From the NCBI GenBank assembly GCA_963705545.1, contig CAVPJX010000001.1:124001-188000 (forward strand): 64,000 nucleotides of DNA, read 5' to 3'. The notes under the pieces were generated by a model. The model was not told the DNA's origin, ran no database searches, and was given only the letters and a program-made list of their open reading frames with translations. The DNA is from DATBLY01 sp963705545 (lineage in GTDB: Bacteria > Actinomycetota > UBA4738 > HRBIN12). Of this stretch, positions 57,891 to 64,000 are shown in pieces. A program made the position numbers and the translations under genes. Positions within the stretch are counted from its first letter, which is position 1; every line of letters begins with the position of its first letter.

Positions 57891-58759
57891 AGCGGGTCCG
57901 CGCCGAGATCCTGTCGACGCGCCGACTCGGTGCGTACCACACGATCACGGTCGTCGCGCCCGAGATCGCCGAGCGCGCGCGTCCGGGGCAGTTCCTGGCC
58001 ATCGGGATGCCGGAGGGCCGAGAGTTCCTGCTGCGGAGGCATTTCGCGATACACCAGGCCTCTCGTCGGGGCGGGTGGGCGGGCACGCTCGAGTTCGTCT
58101 TCGATGCGGACGGCGCCGGAACGAGCTGGCTCGCCGGCGCGCGTGCGCACGAGTCGCTCGACGTGATCGGTCCGTTGGGCAAGGGGTTCGCGTTCCCGAA
58201 GCGGCTCACGAACTGCGTCCTCGTTGCCGAGGGTCACGGCGCCGCGTCCCTGTACTTCCTGGCGCAGGAGCTGCTCGCCCGTCACAAGCGCGTGGACATG
58301 GTGGTGGGAGGCGAGACGCTCGACCGCGTGTTCAAGCCGATCGAGGGGAAGCGGCTGTCGCAGACGATCGAGATCGTCACCGCCGACGGCACGCTCGGGA
58401 CCCGCGGCAGCGTGATCGACGTGCTCCCCGTGGTCGCCGAGCGCGCGAATGCCGAGGTCCTGTACGCCTCCGCGGGTCCCGGCTCGCTGGAGCGGATCGC
58501 CGCCTTCTGCCGAGAGCGGAAGCTCCCCGCGCAGGTGGCGATCGAGGAACGCATGGGTTGCGGCTTCGGGCTCTGCTTCACGTGCGTGGTGCCTGTGGCC
58601 CGGCGGGACGGCACCGGCTACGACCAACTCCGCTCCTGCGTCGACGGACCGGTCTTCAACCCCGCCCGTGTGCTGTGGGATCGGTGGCGGGCCGACGCGC
58701 CGACGATGCTCCCGACGCCCCCCGAAGGTCTCCCGGTGGTGCGCACGTGGCCGGGGTGA
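57887..58759 (+). CDS. pyrK: dihydroorotate dehydrogenase electron transfer subunit PyrK
   Basis: Iron-sulfur/FAD subunit of 290 residues that passes electrons from class 1B DHODH to NAD. It has the FAD region [11 protein letters not shown], the NAD-binding-like [19 protein letters not shown] and the 2Fe-2S motif CGFGLCFTC plus a later Cys in RSCVDGPVF. The GTG start overlaps the carB stop by 4 bases. Its presence predicts a class 1B partner, encoded next. Confidence 0.9.
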   Translation: MKRVRAEILSTRRLGAYHTITVVAPEIAERARPGQFLAIGMPEGREFLLRRHFAIHQASRRGGWAGTLEFVFDADGAGTSWLAGARAHESLDVIGPLGKGFAFPKRLTNCVLVAEGHGAASLYFLAQELLARHKRVDMVVGGETLDRVFKPIEGKRLSQTIEIVTADGTLGTRGSVIDVLPVVAERANAEVLYASAGPGSLERIAAFCRERKLPAQVAIEERMGCGFGLCFTCVVPVARRDGTGYDQLRSCVDGPVFNPARVLWDRWRADAPTMLPTPPEGLPVVRTWPG

Positions 58760-59700
58760 AGCGGACGCTCGCCGTCGATCTGGGGGGATGGGTCCTGCGG
58801 ACCCCCGTCATGGTCGCGGCCGGCTGCGCGGGCACGGGGAAGGAGCTCGCCGGCCTGGTCGAGGCGCGTCGCATCGGAGCGATCGTGAGCCGGAGCGTTA
58901 CGGTGCAGCCCCGCAAGGGGGCCCCGACGCCACGGATCGCCGAGTCGGCATCCGGCATCGTCTGGTCGACCGGTCTGCAGAACCCGGGGATCGACGCGTT
59001 CATCGAGGAAGAGCTGCCACGCCTCGGCCGCGTCGGCACCGCCCTGATGGTGTCGATCGCCGGAGGGAGCCTGGAGGAGTTCGTGCGGCTGACGAGCCAG
59101 CTGCAGGGACGACCGGAGATCTCGGCGATCGAGATCCGGCTCTCGGAACCCGACGACGAGCTCGACCGGCCGGCGCTCGGCGCCTACCCGGATCGGGCCG
59201 CGGAGATCTCCGGGGCCGTCGCGCGGATGTCGCTCGTGCCGGTGTTCGCGAAGCTCCCCGCGCTCTCCGCGGACCTGGTCGAGGTCGCCCGCGCCGTGAT
59301 CCGTGCCGGGGCGCGCGGCGTGACGCTGATCGATCCACCCCCGGCGGTCTCGGTCGACGCGGCGCGGCTGCGGCCGGCGCTCGGATCGGTCGCGGGCTGG
59401 TTGTCCGGACCGGCCATCGCGCCGCTGGTGCGCCACGCGGTGCTGACCGTCGCGCGAGCGATGCCGGACGTGCCGATCCTCGCGAGCGGCGGGGTACGGA
59501 CGGGGACCGACGCCATCGAGCTGCTGCTCGCGGGGGCCTGGGCGGTCCAGGTGGGGACGGCCACGCTGATCGACCCGGCCGCGCCCGTGGAGGTGGCGCG
59601 AGGGGTCGCGGAGTACCTGAAGGCGAAGAGACTCGGGTCCCCGGACGACGTCCGAGGCCGCATCCGCGTCCCCCCGGTCGCGTCGGGCATCGGTCCGTGA
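58756..59700 (+). CDS. pyrD: dihydroorotate dehydrogenase class 1B-like protein, altered active site
   Basis: A 314-residue (beta/alpha)8 FMN protein next to pyrK. The fold and FMN-binding parts are typical: [61 protein letters not shown] and VQVGTATL. The substrate site is not: where class 1 enzymes have NxSCPN (catalytic Cys, two Asn) this protein reads R128-L-S-E131-P-D133, and the usual N-S/T after strand 6 is Asp193-Pro194. Either it uses a different chemistry, or it is inactive. The GTG at 58756 overlaps pyrK by 4 bases; GTG 58747 is possible. Confidence 0.8.
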   Translation: MKRTLAVDLGGWVLRTPVMVAAGCAGTGKELAGLVEARRIGAIVSRSVTVQPRKGAPTPRIAESASGIVWSTGLQNPGIDAFIEEELPRLGRVGTALMVSIAGGSLEEFVRLTSQLQGRPEISAIEIRLSEPDDELDRPALGAYPDRAAEISGAVARMSLVPVFAKLPALSADLVEVARAVIRAGARGVTLIDPPPAVSVDAARLRPALGSVAGWLSGPAIAPLVRHAVLTVARAMPDVPILASGGVRTGTDAIELLLAGAWAVQVGTATLIDPAAPVEVARGVAEYLKAKRLGSPDDVRGRIRVPPVASGIGP

Positions 59701-60380
59701 TCCCGCCCCCGGAGAACCCGCTGATCGTCGCCCTCGACGTCTCCGACATCGCGCGGGCGGAGGCGCTGGCCGCGTCGCTCGCCCCTCAGGTGGGCCTGCT
59801 GAAGGTCGGACCCGAGCTCGTATGGGCCGAGGGACCCGACGCCGTCCGCCGGATCGTGGTCCACGCGCCGGTGTTCGCCGACGCCAAGCTCCACGACATC
59901 CCGAACACCGTGGAGGCAGCCGCGGCGAACATCGCCCGCCTCGGGGTGACGATGATCACGGTGCACGCCCTCGGCGGGGTCTCCATGATGCGCGCCGCGA
60001 TGCGCGGGGCCGAACGCGGGGCCGCCGACGTCGGTGTCGGGCGTCCGTTCGTGGTCGCGGTGACGGTCCTGTCGAGTCAGTCGGGAGAGGATCTCGCGAG
60101 TCCGGCGTCGCTCGCGTTCGAGGCGAGGGACGCTGGTCTCGACGGCGTGGTGGTCTCCGGCGGGGACGTTCGGGACGTTCGAGATACCTGCGGCGACGAC
60201 TTCTGTCTCGTCGTGCCGGGCATCCGCCCCCACGGTTCGAACGGCGACGATCAGGTGCGGGTCCTCACGCCGATGGAAGCGATCGAGCGCGGCGCCGACT
60301 ACCTCGTGATCGGGCGGCCGATCACGGGTTCGTCCGATCCCGCCGCCGTGGCGCGGTCGATCGTCGCCTCGGTCCGCTGA
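59697..60380 (+). CDS. pyrF: orotidine 5'-phosphate decarboxylase
   Basis: Last enzyme of UMP synthesis, 227 residues. It is the short bacterial type (type 1): NPLIVALDVSD, VGPELVWAEGPD (Lys precedes), the catalytic FADAKLHDIPNTV with the Lys-Asp array, and VPGIRPHG near the phosphate site. Mycobacteria have the longer type 2 enzyme at this spot, a difference that supports a separate lineage. The GTG start overlaps pyrD by 4 bases. Confidence 0.94.
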   Translation: MIPPPENPLIVALDVSDIARAEALAASLAPQVGLLKVGPELVWAEGPDAVRRIVVHAPVFADAKLHDIPNTVEAAAANIARLGVTMITVHALGGVSMMRAAMRGAERGAADVGVGRPFVVAVTVLSSQSGEDLASPASLAFEARDAGLDGVVVSGGDVRDVRDTCGDDFCLVVPGIRPHGSNGDDQVRVLTPMEAIERGADYLVIGRPITGSSDPAAVARSIVASVR

Positions 60381-60454
60381 CGCGATGGCGTCGAGGAGCG
60401 GGTCCTTCGTCGCGCGCGGTGGGCCGAAACCGCAGGCAGACCGCCGCGCTCGCG

Positions 60455-60484
60455 TTGTCCCGCCGACAGGGGGGTGCGTATACT
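60455..60484 (+). promoter_or_regulatory. promoter before mihF
   Basis: TTGTCC (60455-60460) and TATACT (60479-60484) are 18 bases apart; this is the best consensus match in the window. About 35 bases of leader with an AAGGAG ribosome site follow. It separates mihF-gmk-rpoZ-coaBC from the pyr operon. Confidence 0.65.
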
Positions 60485-60524
60485 CGCCGCGTTCCCGACC
60501 AGATCGACGAGTAAGGAGCGTGTC

Positions 60525-60836
60525 ATGGCTCTACCGACCCTCACCCCGGAACAGCGTCAGCAGGCCCTCGCGAAGGCCGCCGAAGCGCGCAAGAAGCGGG
60601 CGGAGCTGAAGGCCGAGCTGAAGTCCGGGAAGCGGTCGCTCGCCGACGTGCTGGCTCGATCTGGCGACGACATCGTGGGCAAGATGAAGGTGTCGAACGT
60701 GCTCGAGTCGCTCCCCGGGGTCGGGAAGGTCCGCGCGCAGAAGATCATGGAGGAGCTCGACATCTCCGCGAGCCGCCGGGTGCGGGGCCTCGGAGCCAAG
60801 CAGCGCGAGCAGCTGCTCGAGCGCTTCAAGAAGTAG
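60525..60836 (+). CDS. mihF: actinobacterial integration host factor MihF
   Basis: A nucleoid-associated DNA-binding protein of 103 residues, a helical protein with a helix-two-turn-helix of the S13/H2TH type (SNVLESLPGVGKVRAQKIM). It begins LTPEQRQQALAKAAEARKKR, a basic helix for DNA. This protein is restricted to Actinomycetota and is the strongest single taxonomic marker in the window. It is followed 7 bases later by gmk, as in mycobacteria and streptomycetes. Confidence 0.95.
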   Translation: MALPTLTPEQRQQALAKAAEARKKRAELKAELKSGKRSLADVLARSGDDIVGKMKVSNVLESLPGVGKVRAQKIMEELDISASRRVRGLGAKQREQLLERFKK

Positions 60837-60843
60837 CACGGCC

Positions 60844-61443
60844 TTGGCCTCGCGCCGAGGCGACCTGATCGTGATCGCCGGCCCGTCCGGGGTCGGCAAG
60901 GGAAGCATCGTGCGCCGCCTGCTCGCTCGGGATCCCGAACGGCTCGTCCTGTCCGTCTCCGCGACGACGCGCGAACCCCGCCCCGGGGAGCGGGACGGCC
61001 GGGACTACCGGTTCGTCGACGTGGCGACCTTCGATGACCTCATCGCCAGCGGCGCGCTGCTCGAGTGGGCATCCGTGTTCGGCGACCGATACGGGACGCC
61101 CGCCGATGCCGTCGAAGCGGAGCGGGCGGCGGGGCACGACGTGATCCTCGAGATCGATGTCCAGGGCGCCCGCCAGGTACGGGAACGCGTCCCCGACGCG
61201 ATCCTCGTGTTCCTCGCGCCGCCGTCGCTCGCCGAACTCGAGCGACGGCTCCGATCCCGGGGGACCGAGTCGGAAGAGCGGATCCGCCGGCGTCTCGAGA
61301 TGGCGGATTCCGAACTCGAGCAGGCCCCGGCGTTCGATCACGCCGTGGTGAACGAGGACCTCGAGACGGCGTCGTCGCAGGTCGCTGCTATCATCGACGC
61401 ATCCCGCCGAGACCCGGCGGAGATCCCCGATCCGGATCCGTGA
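60844..61443 (+). CDS. gmk: guanylate kinase
   Basis: Phosphorylates GMP to GDP; 199 residues. It has P-loop [12 protein letters not shown], the GMP-binding [20 protein letters not shown], the YGTPADAVE block and [14 protein letters not shown]. The start TTG at 60844 directly precedes the conserved [12 protein letters not shown] and is the only sensible one. Downstream rpoZ follows closely; a GTGA overlap is possible. Confidence 0.94.
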   Translation: MASRRGDLIVIAGPSGVGKGSIVRRLLARDPERLVLSVSATTREPRPGERDGRDYRFVDVATFDDLIASGALLEWASVFGDRYGTPADAVEAERAAGHDVILEIDVQGARQVRERVPDAILVFLAPPSLAELERRLRSRGTESEERIRRRLEMADSELEQAPAFDHAVVNEDLETASSQVAAIIDASRRDPAEIPDPDP

Positions 61444-61454
61444 GGACCGTGCGC

Positions 61455-61703
61455 ATGATCGAACCCAAGATCGACGACCTGCTCGCCGCCGTGGACTCGA
61501 AGTACACGCTCGTCATCCTGTCCGCCAAGCGCGCGCGGGAGATCAACTCGTACTACAGCCAGCTGGGCGAGGGTCGAGCCGAGTTCATCCCGCCGCTGAT
61601 CGAGAGCGGCGGGCTCACGAACAAGCCCCTGTCGATCGCCCTCGAGGAGATCGCGGAAGGCAAGATCGACTACGAGCGCCTCGAGGAGCCCGTCGACGAG
61701 TAA
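61455..61703 (+). CDS. rpoZ: RNA polymerase omega subunit
   Basis: A small subunit of 82 residues that helps assemble the polymerase. It has the family pattern [20 protein letters not shown] followed by [13 protein letters not shown] and ends [10 protein letters not shown]. The ATG at 61455 is used; an in-frame GTG at 61440 would overlap the gmk stop as GTGA and add five residues, and is a real alternative given the coupling seen elsewhere. Confidence 0.92.
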   Translation: MIEPKIDDLLAAVDSKYTLVILSAKRAREINSYYSQLGEGRAEFIPPLIESGGLTNKPLSIALEEIAEGKIDYERLEEPVDE

Positions 61704-61734
61704 CGCCCTCGCCGGCCGTCGGGTCCTGCTCGGC

Positions 61735-62925
61735 GTGACCGGCGGCGTCGCCGCGTACAAGGCCGCGCTCGTCGCCCGCGCGCTGCGGGCGGAGGATGCG
61801 GAGGTCACGGTCGTCATGACCGAGGCCGCGACCCGGTTCGTCGGGCCGGAGACCTTCGCGGCCCTGACCGGCCGGCCCGTACACACCTCGCTGTGGGAGC
61901 GTCCCGGCGACGTGATCCACGTCCGACTCGCCCACGAGGCCGATGTAGCGGTCGTCGCCCCCGCGACGGCCAACGTGCTCGCGCGTCTCGCGTACGGGCT
62001 CGCCGACGATCTCCTCACCGCGACGCTGCTCGAGGCGACCTGTCCGCTCGTGCTCGCTCCCGCGATGCATACGGGGATGTGGGAGCACCCCGCGACCCGA
62101 GCGAGCGTCGAGTTGCTTGCCGGGCGCGGTGCTCACATCGTCGGGCCCGTCGCGGGTCCCCTCGCGGCCGGTGACGAGGGCCTCGGTCGGCTGGCGGAGC
62201 CGGGCGACATCGTCGCCGCGGTCCGGGCGGCGGCCGGCGGGCACGCGGATCTCACGGGTGTCCGGGTGGTCGTCACGGCCGGGCCGACCCACGAGCCGAT
62301 CGATCCCGTGCGGTTCATCGGCAACCGGTCGAGCGGGAAGATGGGCGTCGCGGTCGCGGCCGAGGCGGCGCGCCGCGGAGCGACCGTGACGCTGATCCTC
62401 GGTCCCGGGACGGTCGCTCCCCCCACGGGGGTGGACGTCCACCGCGTGGAGACCGCGGACGAGATGCGGGCCGCCGTCGACGGGTCGGCCGCCGGGGCGG
62501 ACGCGCTCGTGATGGCAGCTGCCGTCGCGGACTTCCGTCCGGTCTCGCCCGCCGCGGGGAAGATCAAGAAGGACGCGGGGGTTCCCGAGCTCCGCCTCGA
62601 GCGGACGGCGGACATCCTGGCCGGCCTGGCGGAGCGCTCGGATCTCGTCCGGGTCGGGTTCGCCGCCGAGACCTCCGGCGTGGAGGGGGCGGGGCGCGAG
62701 AAGCTCGAGACGAAGCGGCTGGATCTGCTCGTCGCGAACGAGGTCGGACGCGACGGGACGGGGTTCGGTGCCGACACGAACCGAGCCGCGATCCTTTCGG
62801 CCGACGGTCGCGACGAACCGTTGCGCACCTGGACGAAGGCCGAGCTCGCCGGCGCGATCTGGGACCGGGTCGTCGAGATCCTGGCCGGGCGCGGCCGGGC
62901 CGATGGCTATACTCCGGCCCCATGA
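61735..62925 (+). CDS. coaBC: bifunctional phosphopantothenoylcysteine decarboxylase/synthetase CoaBC
   Basis: Two steps of coenzyme A synthesis in one protein. The CoaC half has [10 protein letters not shown] (FMN site), [19 protein letters not shown] and [13 protein letters not shown], the His form usual in actinobacteria. The CoaB half has [35 protein letters not shown] and KIKK. From GTG 61735 it has 396 residues, but the conserved first strand (LAGRRVLLG) lies upstream in the same frame, where no ATG, GTG or TTG exists before the rpoZ stop. The true start may be a non-standard codon (CTG 61726) or a base may be missing. Confidence 0.9.
   Translation: MTGGVAAYKAALVARALRAEDAEVTVVMTEAATRFVGPETFAALTGRPVHTSLWERPGDVIHVRLAHEADVAVVAPATANVLARLAYGLADDLLTATLLEATCPLVLAPAMHTGMWEHPATRASVELLAGRGAHIVGPVAGPLAAGDEGLGRLAEPGDIVAAVRAAAGGHADLTGVRVVVTAGPTHEPIDPVRFIGNRSSGKMGVAVAAEAARRGATVTLILGPGTVAPPTGVDVHRVETADEMRAAVDGSAAGADALVMAAAVADFRPVSPAAGKIKKDAGVPELRLERTADILAGLAERSDLVRVGFAAETSGVEGAGREKLETKRLDLLVANEVGRDGTGFGADTNRAAILSADGRDEPLRTWTKAELAGAIWDRVVEILAGRGRADGYTPAP
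62908..62913 (+). promoter_or_regulatory. -10 box before metK
   Basis: TATACT lies 8 bases before the metK ATG, inside the end of coaBC. metK may thus have its own leaderless transcript besides read-through. Confidence 0.4.
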
Positions 62926-64000
62926 CGTCCTATCTCTTCTCGTCCGAATCCGTGACCGAGGGACACCCGGACAAGCTCGCCGATCGGCTCTCCGACGCGG
63001 TGCTCGACGCGCTGCTGACGATGGATCCGGACAGCCGGGTGGCGTGCGAGGCGCTCGTGACCACGGGGCTCGTGATCGTGGCCGGCGAGATCACGCTGCG
63101 CGAGGGCTACGTCGACATCCCGACCGTGGTGCGGCAGACCGTGACCGACGTGGGGTACACCGACGCGCGCTTCGGGCTCGACGGTGAGACCTGCGGCGTG
63201 ATCACGGCGATCCAGGAGCAGTCCCCCGACATCGCCCGCGGCGTCGAGGACGCCTTCGAGCACCGCGAGGGGCATTCGACGGACGAGCTCGATCACCTCG
63301 GGGCCGGCGATCAGGGGATGATGTTCGGCTATGCCTGCCGCGAGACCGCGGAGCTCATGCCGCTGCCCATCGCGATGGCGCATCGGCTCGCGAAGCGGCT
63401 GGCCGATGTGCGCCGCGCGGGGGTCGTGCCGTACCTGCGCCCGGACGGCAAGTCGATGGTGACCATCGAGTACGACGACGGCGTGCCGGTCCGGATCGAT
63501 ACGGTCCTGATCTCGGCGCAGCACCGCGAAGAGGTCGACGTCGACACCCTGCTCCGGCCCGATATCGAGGCGGAGGTGATCGACCCGGTGCTGCGCGAGT
63601 TCGATGAGCTCGACCGCGAGGGGATCGCGATCCTGGTCAACCCCACCGGGCGGTTCGAGATCGGAGGTCCGAAGGCGGACACGGGTCTCACGGGCCGGAA
63701 GATCATCGTGGACAGCTACGGAGGGATGGCGCCGCACGGCGGTGGCGCCTTCTCGGGGAAGGACCCGACGAAGGTCGACCGCTCGGCGGCGTACATGGCG
63801 CGGTACGTCGCGAAGAACGTGGTGGCGTCGGGCCTGGCCGATCGGTGTCAGTTGCAGGTCGCGTACGCGATCGGCAAGGCGCATCCGGTCTCCATGATGA
63901 TCGAGACGTTCCGGACCGAACGCGCCGATCCGGCGCGCATCGTGGAGGCGATCCGTCAGCTCTTCGACTTCCGACCTGCGGCGATCATCCGCGACCTGGA
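62922..64000 (+). CDS. metK: S-adenosylmethionine synthetase, cut by the window end
   Basis: Makes S-adenosylmethionine from ATP and methionine. The visible 359 codons start [18 protein letters not shown] and include GLVIVAGEI, the [12 protein letters not shown] loop, [20 protein letters not shown] and the [19 protein letters not shown] signature. About 35-40 C-terminal residues lie beyond the window; no stop is reached. The ATG overlaps the coaBC stop by 3 bases (ATGA). The coaBC-metK order matches mycobacteria. Confidence 0.95.
   Translation, partial: MTSYLFSSESVTEGHPDKLADRLSDAVLDALLTMDPDSRVACEALVTTGLVIVAGEITLREGYVDIPTVVRQTVTDVGYTDARFGLDGETCGVITAIQEQSPDIARGVEDAFEHREGHSTDELDHLGAGDQGMMFGYACRETAELMPLPIAMAHRLAKRLADVRRAGVVPYLRPDGKSMVTIEYDDGVPVRIDTVLISAQHREEVDVDTLLRPDIEAEVIDPVLREFDELDREGIAILVNPTGRFEIGGPKADTGLTGRKIIVDSYGGMAPHGGGAFSGKDPTKVDRSAAYMARYVAKNVVASGLADRCQLQVAYAIGKAHPVSMMIETFRTERADPARIVEAIRQLFDFRPAAIIRDL

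Noticed and set aside
62050..62090. Loss of the CoaC catalytic Asn (PAMHTGMW instead of PAMN)
   Set aside because: The His form of this motif is, as far as I recall, usual in actinobacterial CoaBC and therefore not a defect.
62700..62921. SAM riboswitch before metK
   Set aside because: The region is coding sequence of coaBC and shows no SAM-riboswitch core; metK overlaps the coaBC stop.

Overview
The window is 64 kb of very GC-rich bacterial chromosome, densely packed and almost entirely on the + strand. Only an EF-G-like gene (479-2569) and tatA (50236-50412) are on the minus strand. Gene content and order point to Actinomycetota: a phosphatidylinositol-mannoside type cluster (CDP-alcohol transferase homologue, PatA-like, PimA-like), an actinobacterial integration host factor (mihF) next to gmk-rpoZ-coaBC-metK, an F420/FMN split-barrel protein, a bifunctional Rel, and the order aroC-aroK-aroB-aroQ-pepP-efp-nusB. 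A complete type IV pilus locus and a pyrK/pyrD pair argue against mycobacteria and suggest a deeper or less-studied actinobacterial lineage. I make no genus-level claim. No rRNA, tRNA, CRISPR array, insertion sequence or prophage was seen.

Layout. 1-6649: end of an alpha/beta hydrolase, EF-G-like GTPase, inositol-lipid cluster, LemA and HtpX. 6677-10144: DUF3048 lipoprotein-like protein, PLP synthase pdxS-pdxT and yebC. 10219-17142: ruvCAB, then yajC-HD protein-secD-secF-apt. 17247-25373: rel, dtd, a metallo-beta-lactamase hydrolase, hisS, aspS, a PPOX-like protein and rarA. 25456-30337: two small membrane proteins, alaS, ruvX and mltG. 30425-44878: type IV pilus locus (roadblock-like protein, pilB, pilT, pilC, two major pilins, three minor pilins, prepilin peptidase, a small HTH protein, pilM, pilN, pilO and a pilP-like protein). 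45020-50229: shikimate genes, pepP, efp and nusB. 50413-60380: PyrR-controlled pyrimidine operon. 60455-64000: mihF, gmk, rpoZ, coaBC and a metK cut by the window edge.

Most adjacent genes overlap by 4 bases (ATGA or GTGA), so they form long translationally coupled operons. Several genes that start transcription units have a TAnnnT -10 box only 6-9 bases before the start codon, which suggests leaderless mRNAs.

Points worth a second look: (a) SecD carries a ~175-residue insert in its extracytoplasmic domain, made of five ~35-residue repeats with two cysteines each. (b) A strongly base-paired three-way-junction leader sits between pilC and the first pilin gene. (c) The pyr leader hides the ribosome site of a 15-codon leader peptide inside the PyrR-binding hairpin, and that peptide's stop overlaps the pyrR start. 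(d) The class-1B-like PyrD lacks the catalytic cysteine and its neighbouring asparagines. (e) The CDP-alcohol phosphatidyltransferase homologue lacks the first two motif aspartates. (f) carB and the roadblock-like gene each carry a single-base frameshift. (g) A palindromic operator-like array precedes the HTH gene at the head of pilMNO.
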